Source: Salinimicrobium terrae DSM 17865
GTDB taxonomy: Bacteria; Bacteroidota; Bacteroidia; Flavobacteriales; Flavobacteriaceae
Length of the DNA: 64,000 nt
Assembly: GCF_000424665.1 (NCBI RefSeq)
Contig: NZ_AUKI01000017.1
Location: 124,001 to 188,000, forward strand
Direction: 5' to 3'
Shown here: one piece after another, positions 1 through 9,589 of the stretch
How positions within the stretch are numbered: position 1 is the first letter of the stretch
Layout of the letters: the number at the start of each line of letters is the position of its first letter
Position numbers and translations under genes: made by a program
Notes under the pieces: model-generated
The model's input: only the letters and a program-made list of their open reading frames with translations
Databases searched by the model: none
What the model was told of the DNA's origin: nothing

Positions 1-317
1 ACCTGCAGGCAGATAATGAGAAGTTGTTACAGGAAGCACGTGTGGAGCGTGACAACATGATCAAGGAAGCAAGACAGATCAAGGACAAGATGATCGCTGA
101 AGCTAAAGAAGATGCCCAGAGAGAAGGAGAGAAAATGATCCAGCAGGCTAAGACTACCATTCAAACTGAAAAGAATGCAGCACTTGCCGATATAAAGAAT
201 CAGGTAGCTACATTATCTGTTCAAATCGCTGAAAAGGTCATTAGAGAAGAACTTTCTACAAAGGCTAAGCAGGAAAGACTGGTTGAGGACATGCTTAATG
301 ACGTTACTTTAAATTAA
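1..317 (+). CDS. atpF: ATP synthase F0 subunit b, C-terminal part (truncated by window edge)
   Basis: Peripheral stalk subunit of the F1Fo ATP synthase, which holds the F1 head static against rotation. The reading frame is open from base 3, so the N-terminal membrane helix and the true start lie upstream of the window. About 104 residues are visible, almost all a charged Lys/Glu/Ala/Gln-rich coiled coil, as expected for the b-subunit dimerisation and delta-binding regions. The TTG at 24 is internal and should not be read as a start. The stop at 315-317 lies 4 bases before the atpH start, and delta, alpha and gamma genes follow, which fixes the identity despite the low-complexity sequence. Confidence 0.93.
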   Translation, partial: LQADNEKLLQEARVERDNMIKEARQIKDKMIAEAKEDAQREGEKMIQQAKTTIQTEKNAALADIKNQVATLSVQIAEKVIREELSTKAKQERLVEDMLNDVTLN

Positions 318-321
318 GAAG

Positions 322-879
322 ATGCAGGGAAGCAGAGCAGCCGCAAGATATGCCAAAGCCCTTTTGAGCCTGGCAAAAGATAAGAAGGTCACCCGCGAGG
401 TGAATGAGGATATGTCCCTCATCAACGAAACTATTAAGAATAGTGACGACCTTAAAGCTTTTCTTAAGAGCCCGGTGATCAAAAATACAATGAAGAAAAA
501 TGCCCTTTTGGAGATCTTCAAATCAATTAATGGGGTGACTTCAGGATTGTTCGCTATTTTAATTGAGAACAACCGTCTTGATATTCTTCCATTAGTAGCA
601 AAGGAGTATAACCGCCTTTTCAATGAAATGAATGGCGTACAGGTAGCTAAAGTTACGACTGCAATTCCACTTACTCCTGTTCTTGAAATAAAGATTCAGC
701 AAAAGGTAAAAGAGCTAACAGGAAATGAGGCTAAGATTGAAAACATTATCGATGAGAGCATCATTGGCGGATTTATCCTTAGAGTGGGTGACATTCAATA
801 TAACGGCAGTGTCAGCGCCCAGCTTACAAATCTTAATAGGGAATTAAAGAACAATACACACGTTTCAAAATTAAATTAA
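322..879 (+). CDS. atpH: ATP synthase F1 subunit delta
   Basis: Delta subunit, linking the top of the alpha3beta3 head to the b-subunit stalk on the cytoplasmic side. At 185 residues it has the usual family length. It shows the family layout: an N-terminal helical domain beginning with the Ala-Ala-Arg-Tyr-Ala-Lys-Ala pattern near residues 6-12, and a C-terminal domain with the IIGGFILRVGD segment near residues 147-157. The ATG at 322 follows a purine-rich AAGAAG. It lies between atpF and atpA in the usual F1 order. Confidence 0.97.
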   Translation: MQGSRAAARYAKALLSLAKDKKVTREVNEDMSLINETIKNSDDLKAFLKSPVIKNTMKKNALLEIFKSINGVTSGLFAILIENNRLDILPLVAKEYNRLFNEMNGVQVAKVTTAIPLTPVLEIKIQQKVKELTGNEAKIENIIDESIIGGFILRVGDIQYNGSVSAQLTNLNRELKNNTHVSKLN

Positions 880-919
880 AACCGTTGTGCCCTGGTGCAA
901 CTTTTTATTCTAAATAATT

Positions 920-2500
920 ATGGCAGAAATTAATCCGGCTGAAGTATCAGCGATATTAAAGAAACAGCTTTCCGGGTTTGAAGCTAAGGCTTCTCTTGAC
1001 GAAGTAGGTACCGTACTGAATATTGGTGATGGTATCGCAAACGTCTACGGACTGGCAAATGCGCAATACGGCGAGTTGGTAGAGTTTGAAGGTGGACTTG
1101 AAGGGATCGTTCTTAACTTATTGGAAGATAACGTTGGGGTGGTACTTTTAGGGCCTTACAAGCAGGTGAAAGAAGGAGCTACAGTTAAGAGAACCCAGAG
1201 AATTGCTTCTATAAAAGTTGGTGAAGGAATTGTAGGCCGTGTTGTTGATACTCTTGGAGCGCCAATAGACGGAAAGGGACCTATTGAAGGTGAAACTTTC
1301 GAAATGCCACTTGAGCGTAAAGCACCGGGAGTTATTTATCGTCAGCCTGTAACCGAGCCACTTCAGACGGGGATCAAGTCTATTGATGCCATGGTACCAA
1401 TTGGACGTGGACAGAGGGAGCTCGTGATTGGTGACCGTCAAACAGGTAAGACTGCCGTGGTTATTGACACCATCCTGAACCAGAAAGAATTTTATGATGC
1501 AGGGGAACCTGTTTATTGTATATATGTAGCTATTGGGCAAAAAGCCTCTACAGTAGCTGGAATTGCAAAGACTCTTGAAGATAAAGGAGCACTTGCTTAT
1601 ACCACTATTGTTGCTGCAAACGCATCAGATCCTGCGCCAATGCAGGTTTATGCACCATTTGCAGGAGCTGCGATCGGAGAGTATTTTAGAGATACAGGAC
1701 GCCCTGCATTGATCGTTTATGATGATCTTTCAAAGCAGGCTGTTGCTTACCGTGAGGTGTCATTGCTACTAAGACGTCCACCGGGACGTGAAGCATATCC
1801 TGGAGACGTTTTCTTCCTTCACTCAAGACTTCTTGAGCGTGCAGCAAAGATCATTAACGATGATGAGATTGCAGCAAGTATGAATGATCTTCCAGATGTA
1901 CTTAAAGACAAAGTAAAAGGTGGTGGGTCGCTTACAGCACTTCCGCTTATCGAAACTCAGGCGGGTGACGTATCAGCATATATTCCAACGAATGTGATCT
2001 CGATCACCGATGGACAGATATTTCTTACTTCCGATTTATTTAACTCTGGTGTGCGTCCTGCAATTAACGTCGGTATCTCGGTATCTCGTGTTGGTGGAGC
2101 TGCTCAGATTAAGTCAATGAAGAAAGTAGCAGGTACCTTAAAACTTGATCAGGCTCAATATCGTGAACTTGAAGCATTTGCTAAGTTTGGATCTGACCTT
2201 GATCCTGCAACCCTTAACATCATTGAAAAAGGTAAACGTAACGTGGAGATCCTTAAGCAGGCAGAGAATAACCCTTATCCTGTAGAGAACCAGATCGCAA
2301 TTATCTTTGCCGGTGCAAAGAACCTGTTAAGAAATGTTCCTGTTGACAGGATTAGAGAATTTGAAAAAGAATACCTGGAATATCTTGATGCCAAGCACAG
2401 AGATGTACTTGATCAATTGAAAGCCGGTAAACTTACAGATGAGATTACAGATACACTAACTCAGGTGGTTAAAGAACTTTCAGCTAAATACAAGAAATAG
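920..2500 (+). CDS. atpA: ATP synthase F1 subunit alpha
   Basis: Non-catalytic nucleotide-binding subunit of the F1 head. The 526-residue protein has an N-terminal beta-barrel domain, the P-loop GDRQTGKT at about 171-178, the adjacent ATPase core, and the alpha/beta signature [14 protein letters not shown] near residue 380. Length is slightly above the roughly 513 of E. coli. It follows atpH after 40 bases and shares its orientation. Every family landmark is intact and the frame is unbroken. Confidence 0.99.
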   Translation: MAEINPAEVSAILKKQLSGFEAKASLDEVGTVLNIGDGIANVYGLANAQYGELVEFEGGLEGIVLNLLEDNVGVVLLGPYKQVKEGATVKRTQRIASIKVGEGIVGRVVDTLGAPIDGKGPIEGETFEMPLERKAPGVIYRQPVTEPLQTGIKSIDAMVPIGRGQRELVIGDRQTGKTAVVIDTILNQKEFYDAGEPVYCIYVAIGQKASTVAGIAKTLEDKGALAYTTIVAANASDPAPMQVYAPFAGAAIGEYFRDTGRPALIVYDDLSKQAVAYREVSLLLRRPPGREAYPGDVFFLHSRLLERAAKIINDDEIAASMNDLPDVLKDKVKGGGSLTALPLIETQAGDVSAYIPTNVISITDGQIFLTSDLFNSGVRPAINVGISVSRVGGAAQIKSMKKVAGTLKLDQAQYRELEAFAKFGSDLDPATLNIIEKGKRNVEILKQAENNPYPVENQIAIIFAGAKNLLRNVPVDRIREFEKEYLEYLDAKHRDVLDQLKAGKLTDEITDTLTQVVKELSAKYKK

Positions 2501-2561
2501 TATTGAATATAGAGAATTGAGTATTGAGAAACTCATTTTCTGTTTTCAAAGTTGAATAAAA

Positions 2562-2601
2562 AGTATTGGGATTTAGATCTAACATCTAATATCTCGATAC
2601 T
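2562..2601. repeat. Imperfect inverted repeat between atpA and atpG
   Basis: Left arm 2562-2578 and right arm 2584-2601 match as an imperfect inverted repeat of about 17-18 bases with a 5-base loop. The 13-base word ATCTAACATCTAA inside it recurs before the nucleotidyltransferase gene (6388-6400). It lies in a 116-base spacer inside the ATP synthase operon, so if transcribed it forms a hairpin between two cistrons. It has no T-tract and is unlikely to be a terminator. Confidence 0.6.
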
Positions 2602-2616
2602 TAATACTAAAGAAAA

Positions 2617-3477
2617 ATGGCCAATTTAAAAGAATTACGAAGCAGGATCACATCGGTTTCTTCAACCATGCAGATTACCAGTGCCATGAAAATGGTATCG
2701 GCTGCAAAGTTGAGCAAGGCCCAGGATGCCATTACTGCGATGAGACCTTATTCCGAAAAGCTTTCTGAATTACTGCAGTCGCTCAGCGCTACCCTTGACA
2801 GTGACCAGAGCAGCAAGTATTCTGAACAGCGGGAGGTGAACAATGTACTTGTAGTCTCAATTTCTTCTAATCGTGGGTTGGCAGGTGCCTTTAACTCCAA
2901 CATTGTTAAGGCTTCTAAATATGTTGTGAACCGCGACTATGAAAACAAAAATGTTGAATTCTTGACCATTGGTAAGAAGGCAAACGACATTTTAAAGAAG
3001 ACCCACAAGATCTTCAGGAATGAAACCGAAATCTATGATGATCTTAGTTTTGAGAATGCAGAAGCCATTGCGCAGGAACTAATGAAGATGTTTGTAGAGG
3101 GTAAGTACGATAAAATTGTACTTATCTATAACCAGTTTGTTAATGCGGCCACTCAGAAAGTTCAGGTAGAACAGTTTTTACCTATCGTGCCGGTTGAAAA
3201 AGATGAGAATGTAACTCTTGATTATATTTTTGAACCTTCAAAAGAAGAGATTGTACTGGAATTAATTCCGAAGTCTTTGAAAATGCAGGTTTATAAAGCA
3301 CTCAGAGATTCTTTCGCTTCGGAACATGGTGCGCGTATGACTGCCATGCATAAAGCGACAGATAATGCTACTGAACTTAGGGATTCTCTTAAATTATCTT
3401 ATAACAAGGCACGTCAGGCTTCTATTACCAACGAAATTCTGGAGATCGTGGGTGGAGCCGAAGCTTTGAGTAGCTAA
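2617..3477 (+). CDS. atpG: ATP synthase F1 subunit gamma
   Basis: Central rotor shaft of F1. The 286 residues begin with the family pattern of a long N-terminal helix (ITSVSSTMQITSAMKMVSAA near residues 11-30), have the central Rossmann-like domain (VSISSNRGLAGAFN near residue 85-98), and end with a second long helix carrying the conserved TEILEIVGGAEAL-type tail (here NEILEIVGGAEAL). The ATG at 2617 gives a standard N-terminus. It is the last gene of the operon here; the beta and epsilon genes are not adjacent downstream. A terminator follows at 3544-3571. Confidence 0.98.
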   Translation: MANLKELRSRITSVSSTMQITSAMKMVSAAKLSKAQDAITAMRPYSEKLSELLQSLSATLDSDQSSKYSEQREVNNVLVVSISSNRGLAGAFNSNIVKASKYVVNRDYENKNVEFLTIGKKANDILKKTHKIFRNETEIYDDLSFENAEAIAQELMKMFVEGKYDKIVLIYNQFVNAATQKVQVEQFLPIVPVEKDENVTLDYIFEPSKEEIVLELIPKSLKMQVYKALRDSFASEHGARMTAMHKATDNATELRDSLKLSYNKARQASITNEILEIVGGAEALSS

Positions 3478-3543
3478 AGACTGAGCTGGAAATAATTAGC
3501 TTGAATAGTTAATAGAAATTATAGGCTGAAAATGCCCTTTTTG

Positions 3544-3571
3544 AAACTCCGTATCGGTTGATGCGGAGTTT
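3544..3571 (+). terminator. Intrinsic terminator of the ATP synthase operon
   Basis: AAACTCCG and CGGAGTTT form an 8-bp stem around a 12-base loop, followed by a T-rich run (TTCTGTTTT). It lies about 70 bases after the atpG stop, with no gene on the opposite strand nearby. Confidence 0.8.
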
Positions 3572-3736
3572 TCTGTTTTAAATCGATTAAACAAATTGTT
3601 CTGAAATATGCACCACTTTAAATTATCCTTAACCAGTCTTGGATCTTGATTCTTGAAGCGAAGCGGTCTTAAATCATGAAAAAATTAATTGGTATTAAAA
3701 TTGAAGTATACCTACTGAACAATAAACAATATCGCC

Positions 3737-4243
3737 ATGAAAATATTTCTACTTTCTTTTTCAGCTCTATTGGTAATCTTCAGCTTTAGCAATTGTGCCA
3801 ACGGGAAACAAGTTCAGGAAAAACCACCACAAGCCGTAGGGCAGGCATATTACACTACCTGGACAGGTGGTGTGAAAGGAGCAGGATCGGGATATAATTT
3901 ATTCATTCCGGTGGAGGCAGATGCAGATATGCAGATGGATACCGTTTACTTTAGAGGGAGAAAAGCTGTGCTGGAACAAGAAATCTCAGCACCTAATCTT
4001 TATATAGCACGTTTTAAAGATCCCGGGGCAGACAAGGATTTTGTAATGCATAAAGATCCAAAAATGGAATATGGGAACCAGGTTCCGGCGATGATCGAAA
4101 AAATTCCCTTTGAACTTGAAGAAGGGGAAGCGATTGTGCGCTACACCAGGAATGGTAAGGAAAAATTCTTCAGGCTTAAGGATATTCAGAAAAAGGATTC
4201 AGAAGAAGTGCGGTTAAAAAACCCTCAAAACATTCGGCATTAA
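3737..4243 (+). CDS. Small predicted lipoprotein of unknown function
   Basis: A 168-residue protein whose N-terminus is a lipoprotein signal: Lys2, a hydrophobic stretch at 4-17, and lipobox FSNC with the acceptor Cys at residue 20. The mature part is charged, beta-rich in appearance, with an aromatic YYTTWTGGVKGAGSGYN segment near residues 38-54 and no catalytic motif I can name. It probably sits in the outer or inner membrane facing the periplasm. It follows the ATP synthase terminator and precedes a flippase gene by only 35 bases, so may be cotranscribed with it. Similar small lipoproteins occur widely in flavobacteria; I do not recognise a named family. Confidence 0.75.
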   Translation: MKIFLLSFSALLVIFSFSNCANGKQVQEKPPQAVGQAYYTTWTGGVKGAGSGYNLFIPVEADADMQMDTVYFRGRKAVLEQEISAPNLYIARFKDPGADKDFVMHKDPKMEYGNQVPAMIEKIPFELEEGEAIVRYTRNGKEKFFRLKDIQKKDSEEVRLKNPQNIRH

Positions 4244-4278
4244 TAGTACATTTGTGAGGAATTCACAAGTAGGAACTA

Positions 4279-5733
4279 TTGGCGCTTTTTCAGAAGCTAT
4301 TTAAACAAACCTTTATTTACGGAGTTGCCACAGTGGTACCCAGGATGTTGTCTTTCCTGCTCACACCGCTGTACACCGAATATCTTCCAAAAGAAGAATA
4401 TGGTGAAGTTTCCATTGTTTTTGCCTGGATCGTTTTTTTTAACGTGGTTCTGGCCTATGGAATGGAAACTTCTTTTTTCCGGTTTTTTCATAAAGAAGAA
4501 CATCGGGAAAAAGTTACCGCGACTTCCAGTATTTCAATTCTTGGATCTACAGCAGTCTTTATTGTTCTTGCTTTCCTATTCCGGGATTCCATAGCGGCCG
4601 CTACTAATATTGGCGCCTACTACCTCAATTATGTTATCCTTATTCTGGCGCTCGATGCTCTGGTGGTAATTCCCTTTGGCTGGCTTCGCGCAAAGGAAAA
4701 GCCTGGCGTCTATTCGGCCATTAAGATTGGAAATGTAGCGGTAAATCTCGCGCTGAACGTATTCTTTATTGTATTACTGCCTAGACTGGCAGGAGATGGA
4801 GGTTTTTTCGACTCCATATACAAATCAGATTTTGAGATCGCCTACATTTTCATTGCCAATTTAATTGCGAGCGCTCTTACACTGCTTGTAATGCTACCTT
4901 TCTATCTTAAGTTGAAATATACTTTTGATGCAGGATTGTGGAAACAAATGATGAAGTATGGAACTCCAATTCTTTTGGCAGGTATTGCTTTTGCAATTAA
5001 TGAAGTAGTGGACAAGATCCTTTTAGGTAGCATTTTGCCAGAAGGGATTGCCAAAGCCGAAGTCGGTGCATATGCCGCCTGCTACAAACTGGCACTTTTC
5101 ATGACGTTGTTTGCCACCGCTTTCAGGATGGGAATAGAACCATTTTTCTTTAGCCATGCAAAAGAGAAGAATTCGGCTGAAACATACGCTAAAATTACTA
5201 AATATTTTGTCATTTTTGGAGCCCTTATTTTATTAGTAGTCATTGTTTTCTCCGATCTTTTAAAGATTATTCTTATACAGGATGAGTCATATTGGGAAGC
5301 CATGGTGGTGGTTCCAATGATCTTACTGGCCAATTTTTTCCTTGGAATTTACCACAACCTTTCTGTGTGGTACAAAATAAGCGACCGCACCCGTTTTGCG
5401 GCATATATTTCGGGAGTTGGAGCTATTCTTACCCTGGGGCTTAACTTCTGGCTCATCCCACATTACAGTTACGTAGGCTCGGCTATAGCTACTCTTGCGG
5501 CTTATGGCAGTATGATGCTGCTTTCCTTCTACTTCGGAAGAAAATATTATCCCATTCCTTACGACCTGAAGCGAATAGGAGGATACCTGCTGGTTTCAAT
5601 TGGCTTTTCGGCAGTTTACTTCTACCTTTTTAGAAATAATTATTACCTCGGGAGTATATTAATCCTTATCTTTTTTGCCCTTGTTTATTACGCTGAAAAA
5701 GATCAATTAAAACAACTTCTGAAGGGGTCTTAA
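4279..5733 (+). CDS. Wzx-like polysaccharide flippase (MOP superfamily)
   Basis: A 484-residue polytopic membrane protein with about 12-14 hydrophobic segments and the N-terminal pattern of oligosaccharide flippases ([20 protein letters not shown]). Such proteins move lipid-linked glycans across the inner membrane. The start is TTG at 4279: an in-frame TAG at 4270 and no ATG before the conserved first helix leave it as the best choice. No glycosyltransferases adjoin it; the neighbours are dut, a sugar nucleotidyltransferase and periplasmic or envelope proteins, so the substrate could be an envelope glycan made elsewhere. Family assignment is firm, substrate unknown. Confidence 0.88.
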   Translation: MALFQKLFKQTFIYGVATVVPRMLSFLLTPLYTEYLPKEEYGEVSIVFAWIVFFNVVLAYGMETSFFRFFHKEEHREKVTATSSISILGSTAVFIVLAFLFRDSIAAATNIGAYYLNYVILILALDALVVIPFGWLRAKEKPGVYSAIKIGNVAVNLALNVFFIVLLPRLAGDGGFFDSIYKSDFEIAYIFIANLIASALTLLVMLPFYLKLKYTFDAGLWKQMMKYGTPILLAGIAFAINEVVDKILLGSILPEGIAKAEVGAYAACYKLALFMTLFATAFRMGIEPFFFSHAKEKNSAETYAKITKYFVIFGALILLVVIVFSDLLKIILIQDESYWEAMVVVPMILLANFFLGIYHNLSVWYKISDRTRFAAYISGVGAILTLGLNFWLIPHYSYVGSAIATLAAYGSMMLLSFYFGRKYYPIPYDLKRIGGYLLVSIGFSAVYFYLFRNNYYLGSILILIFFALVYYAEKDQLKQLLKGS

Positions 5734-5764
5734 AAATGACATTTCTGAAGTAAATTTTTTAAAA

Positions 5765-6199
5765 ATGAACGTAAAAATAATTAATAAATCCCAACATGAA
5801 CTGCCGTCTTATGAGACCGGCTCTTCTGCAGGCATGGACCTGCGGGCAAATATTCCTGAAGCTATTAAATTAAAGCCTCTCGAAAGAGCTATTATTAAAA
5901 CCGGACTTTTTATTGAACTACCGGTTGGCTACGAAGCACAGGTGCGTCCCCGCAGCGGATTGGCTGCCAAAAAAGGCATTACCGTCCTTAATTCTCCCGG
6001 AACTATCGACGCCGATTATCGGGGGGAAATAGGCGTTATCCTCGTGAACCTTTCTAACGAAGAATTTACTATTCAAAATGGTGAAAGGATTGCGCAAATG
6101 GTAATTTCCCGACATGAACATATCACCTGGAAAGAAGTGGATAATCTTGAGGAAACCAGTCGTGGCGAAGGTGGCTTTGGGAGTACGGGTGTCCAGTAA
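5765..6199 (+). CDS. dut: Deoxyuridine 5'-triphosphate nucleotidohydrolase (dUTPase)
   Basis: Hydrolyses dUTP to dUMP and pyrophosphate, keeping uracil out of DNA and supplying dTMP synthesis. The 144 residues contain all five trimeric dUTPase motifs in order: AGMDLRAN (23-30), [10 protein letters not shown] (about 61-70), [19 protein letters not shown] and the C-terminal arm [10 protein letters not shown]. Length is standard. The gene starts 31 bases after the flippase stop, so cotranscription is likely. Confidence 0.98.
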   Translation: MNVKIINKSQHELPSYETGSSAGMDLRANIPEAIKLKPLERAIIKTGLFIELPVGYEAQVRPRSGLAAKKGITVLNSPGTIDADYRGEIGVILVNLSNEEFTIQNGERIAQMVISRHEHITWKEVDNLEETSRGEGGFGSTGVQ

Positions 6200-6285
6200 G
6201 CAGTGTTCAGTACTCAGTATTCAGATGGTTATTTTTTCCATTAGCATTGAACAATTATTAATTAAAGGCATTTTTTATAATTGAA

Positions 6286-6380
6286 AATTCTCCCTTTCCT
6301 TCGAAGAGGGGTCGGGGGAGAGGATGAACAACAAACTAAAAATTAAAACAAACAGAGCAGAGTGAGATCTTAAATCTCAC
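6286..6380. repeat. Intergenic palindromes between dut and the nucleotidyltransferase gene
   Basis: Two structures lie in the 204-base spacer. At about 6290-6320 a C-rich CTCCC arm faces a G-rich GGGAG arm around a TTCGAA core, a form I have seen often between genes in Bacteroidota. At 6362-6380 a perfect 7-bp stem, GTGAGAT with ATCTCAC, encloses CTTAA. Upstream at 6201-6226 is a run of CAGT/TTCAG words. No gene is visible in this spacer. Neither hairpin has a convincing T-tract. Confidence 0.55.
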
Positions 6381-6403
6381 GTCTCAAATCTAACATCTAA
6401 AAC

Positions 6404-7414
6404 ATGAAAATTATAGTTCCCATGGCGGGTCGCGGTTCGCGTCTTCGCCCACATACCTTAACAGTTCCAAAACCTTTAATTCCCATTGCCGGAAAGCCAA
6501 TTGTGCATCGTCTTGTGGAAGATATTGCAAAAGTGCTCGATGAAAAGATCGACGAGATCGCTTTTATAATTGGAGAGGATTTTGGTGAGAAGGTCGAGAC
6601 CGATCTTAAAGAAATTGCTAAAACTTTGGGTGCAAAAGGCACTATTTACTATCAGGATAAACCTCTTGGTACCGGCCATGCTATCATGTGCGCAAAGAAT
6701 TCACTGGAAGGATCTGCGGTTATTGCTTATGCCGATACACTTTTTAAAGCCGATTTTACGTTAGATAAGGAAGCTGATGCGGTAATATGGGTAAAACAGG
6801 TAGAAAACCCTTCAGCTTATGGTGTAGTGAAGTTAAATGAGAAGCGTGAGATCACCGAGCTTGTTGAAAAGCCAAAAGAATATGTTTCAGATCTGGCTGT
6901 TATAGGAATTTACTATTTCAAAGATGTAGCGGTTCTAAAAAAGGAACTGCAGGGCGTGCTTGACAACAACATAATACGTGGTGGTGAATATCAGATCAAT
7001 GATGGGATTGAAGCCATGAAACAAAAAGGAGCGAGGTTCGTTCCCGGAAAGGTAGATGAATGGATGGACTGCGGAAATAAACAAGTGACGGTAGAAACCA
7101 ATACCCGAATGCTGAATTTTCTTCAGGAAGATGGAGAGGATCTTGTAGCTTCAGACGTGGAAATGGAAAATTCTGAAATAATAGAGCCTTGTTTTATCGG
7201 GGAAAATGTGGTGCTGAAAAATGCCAAAATAGGACCCAATGTTTCCGTAGGTAACGGAACAAAGATCAGCAACTCAACCATAAAGAACAGCCTTATTCAA
7301 ACCTTCGCCGAAGTAGAAAATGCAAATTTATACAATGCCATGATCGGGAACTTTGCCAAATTTAATGGTGAGTTCACAGAAATAAGCATCGGCGACTATT
7401 CTGTGCTGGAATAG
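6404..7414 (+). CDS. Sugar-phosphate nucleotidyltransferase with left-handed beta-helix tail
   Basis: Transfers a nucleotidyl group to a sugar 1-phosphate. The N-terminal domain (about 1-230) is RmlA-like, with the nucleotide-binding signature GRGSRLRPHTLTVPKPLIP at about 9-27 and a metal-binding Asp in YADTLFK near residue 110. The C-terminal 80 residues show hexapeptide periodicity (IGENVVLKNAKIGPNVSVG and following), typical of a left-handed beta helix. The 336-residue length fits bifunctional or oligomerising members. The sugar and base cannot be told from sequence; glucose-1-phosphate thymidylyl- or mannose-1-phosphate guanylyltransferase-like activity is possible. It heads a run of envelope genes. 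Confidence 0.87.
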   Translation: MKIIVPMAGRGSRLRPHTLTVPKPLIPIAGKPIVHRLVEDIAKVLDEKIDEIAFIIGEDFGEKVETDLKEIAKTLGAKGTIYYQDKPLGTGHAIMCAKNSLEGSAVIAYADTLFKADFTLDKEADAVIWVKQVENPSAYGVVKLNEKREITELVEKPKEYVSDLAVIGIYYFKDVAVLKKELQGVLDNNIIRGGEYQINDGIEAMKQKGARFVPGKVDEWMDCGNKQVTVETNTRMLNFLQEDGEDLVASDVEMENSEIIEPCFIGENVVLKNAKIGPNVSVGNGTKISNSTIKNSLIQTFAEVENANLYNAMIGNFAKFNGEFTEISIGDYSVLE

Positions 7415-7435
7415 GTTGCGGCGCAGTTAAAAAGC

Positions 7436-8800
7436 ATGAAAAAAAATCTTTACATAATCCCCTTTTTGGCCCTGCTACAGGTGGGAAACATTTCCTATGC
7501 GCAGGAAGTAGAAAAGCCGGTAGTAGAGATGGCGCAGGATGAATTGGGAAATGTAACAGATGCTTTTCAGGAACATTTTTTTGAAGCTCTTAAACAAAAA
7601 GCAATCGAGAACCATGAGAAGGCTATTAATTCTTTGGTCCAGAGCCTCGCATTAAAGCCAGATGAGCCAGTGGTTTACTTGGAGCTTGGAAAGAACTATA
7701 ATGCCCTTGGCCAATATTCAGAGGCTGCAGTGTATTTGGAAAAAGGCCGGGAAGCAGTGCCTAAAAATGAGGGAATGCTCGAAGAACTTTATACCACCTA
7801 TTTTGAAAGTAAGAAATATGATCGTGCCCTGCCGGTAGTAAAGGATCTTGCAAAGCTTAATCCTGCCTTTTCAGAGGACCTGGTGAATCTCTATATTCAA
7901 ATCGAAAAATACGATGCTGCTCTAAGTTTACTGGATTCTCTGGACAGGACTAAAGGTTCAAGCACTTACCGGGAGAGCTTGAGGCGGCAGGTTTATGCAC
8001 GCACTAACAATGTGGAGGCGCAGATTAGTGATCTACAGGAGAATATTGATGAGAATCCAAAGGATGAGAAGGATTATCTCAATTTAATCTTCGTCTACAG
8101 TGAAAATGATCAGGTAGAAAAAGCTTTCGAGACGGCAAAAGAACTGCTGGCAATGAATCCCGAATCTGAGCTTGTACACCTTGCATTGTATAAGTTCTAC
8201 ATGACCGATAATGAAGCTGAAAAAGCAGTTAATTCTATGAAGGTCCTGCTAAACAGTACTCAAATAGATGAGATTACAAAGTATCAGGCACTGAATGATT
8301 TTTTAATTTATGTAACCGAAAACCCTTCTTTGGAAGAAGATTTGATACAACTGGTACAGGTGTTCTCCGAAAAGGAAAATAATCTGAAGGTTTATAAGCA
8401 ACTGGGTACCTTCTTCGAAGAAAAAGGAAATAATGAAATAGCCATTGAATATTACAGGACAGCTCTGGAGCATGAAAAGGATGATTTTGGGCTATACCGG
8501 AATATCATCAATTTAGAGGCTGAAGCGGGAAATTATGAGGAGGTAAAACTTCTTACTGAAAAAGGACTCGAAATATTTCCAACACAAACCTGGTTGTTTC
8601 TAGTGAAAGGAAGTGCACATAATGGACTAAAGGAATTTGATCAAGCTGAAAAAGTCTTGCTTACCGGCCTGGATTATCTCATTGATGATCCTGTTACTGA
8701 AAAAGAGTTTTACAGTCAATTGGCTGTCGCTTATCGAGGGCTCGATAAAACACAAAAAGCTGAAGAAGCTTTAAAAAATGCTGAAAAATTAGAAAACTAA
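7436..8800 (+). CDS. Secreted tetratricopeptide-repeat protein
   Basis: A 454-residue protein with a Sec-type signal peptide (MKKN, hydrophobic 5-19, probable cleavage after SYA at about 20-22) followed by nearly continuous TPR-like helical hairpins. Clear units are at residues about 61-95 (ALKPDEPVVYLELGKNYNAL) and 300-450 (QLGTFFEEKGNNEIAIEYY). No enzymatic motif is present, so it is probably a periplasmic scaffold. It lies 21 bases after the nucleotidyltransferase and 6 before the DUF4292 lipoprotein, in what looks like one transcription unit ending with the EnvC-like gene. Confidence 0.85.
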   Translation: MKKNLYIIPFLALLQVGNISYAQEVEKPVVEMAQDELGNVTDAFQEHFFEALKQKAIENHEKAINSLVQSLALKPDEPVVYLELGKNYNALGQYSEAAVYLEKGREAVPKNEGMLEELYTTYFESKKYDRALPVVKDLAKLNPAFSEDLVNLYIQIEKYDAALSLLDSLDRTKGSSTYRESLRRQVYARTNNVEAQISDLQENIDENPKDEKDYLNLIFVYSENDQVEKAFETAKELLAMNPESELVHLALYKFYMTDNEAEKAVNSMKVLLNSTQIDEITKYQALNDFLIYVTENPSLEEDLIQLVQVFSEKENNLKVYKQLGTFFEEKGNNEIAIEYYRTALEHEKDDFGLYRNIINLEAEAGNYEEVKLLTEKGLEIFPTQTWLFLVKGSAHNGLKEFDQAEKVLLTGLDYLIDDPVTEKEFYSQLAVAYRGLDKTQKAEEALKNAEKLEN

Positions 8801-8806
8801 ATCTGA

Positions 8807-9589
8807 ATGATCTACAAACGTATTTTTCCCCTAATTCTTTTATCTCTTATTTTTTTCTCTTCCTGTGGGGGAGCCAGAAAGGCTAAAATGGGTACTACTG
8901 CGCCCGAAGATGCTGCTGTTGCCGCCGTCGTAAATCAACATTACCACAATGAGGTGGAATTTGAAACTTTACAGGGGAGACTTAGTTTGAATTATCAAAC
9001 GGAAGAAAGGAGCCAAAGCGTTACTGTGAATTTCAGGATGAAAAAAAATGATACGATCTGGATGAGCGGGCAGTTGCTGGGAATTCCACTGGCCAAAGTC
9101 ATGATAACTCCAAATTCGGTCCAATTTTATGAGAAGATAACCAAGACTTATTTTGATGGGGACTTTAGCTTGTTAAGCGATCTATTGGGAACACCCCTGG
9201 ATTACGAAAAGGTTCAGAATCTTTTGCTGGGACAAACTATTTATGATCTGCGGGATGAAAGATATAAGTTAACGGAATCTGCCCGCGGGTACCAGCTTGA
9301 GCCTGAAAGGGAGAACTTTCTAAAACGCTTGTTCCTTCTCGATGCCGGAAACTTCAAAGCCCTGGCTCAACAATTGGGACAGGAGCGGGAAAACAGGAGC
9401 GTGACAGTCACTTATCCCGACTATCAAAAGGTGCAGGGGCAACTTTTTCCTTTACAAATCCAGATCAATGCCACTGAAGGCGCGGAAAATACACGCATTG
9501 ATATGACTTTTAGAAACATTGAATTCAATGTTCCGGTTTCATTTCCTTTTTCAATACCTTCGGGCTACGAAGAAATTAGCATAGAATGA
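8807..9589 (+). CDS. DUF4292-family lipoprotein (LolA/LolB-like fold suspected)
   Basis: A 260-residue lipoprotein: signal peptide with lipobox FSSC, acceptor Cys at residue 20, then GGARK. The mature domain begins with a region reading FETLQGRLSLNYQ and continues with alternating beta-strand-like segments. It resembles the flavobacterial DUF4292 family, which I believe is related in fold to lipoprotein carriers such as LolA and LolB; that relation is from memory. It overlaps the next gene by 4 bases (ATGA), suggesting translational coupling with the EnvC-like protein. Confidence 0.8.
   Translation: MIYKRIFPLILLSLIFFSSCGGARKAKMGTTAPEDAAVAAVVNQHYHNEVEFETLQGRLSLNYQTEERSQSVTVNFRMKKNDTIWMSGQLLGIPLAKVMITPNSVQFYEKITKTYFDGDFSLLSDLLGTPLDYEKVQNLLLGQTIYDLRDERYKLTESARGYQLEPERENFLKRLFLLDAGNFKALAQQLGQERENRSVTVTYPDYQKVQGQLFPLQIQINATEGAENTRIDMTFRNIEFNVPVSFPFSIPSGYEEISIE

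Noticed and set aside
3675-3788. 37-codon plus-strand frame overlapping the start of the lipoprotein gene
   Set aside because: It has an ATG and stop but runs into the signal peptide region in another frame and has no distinct peptide features.
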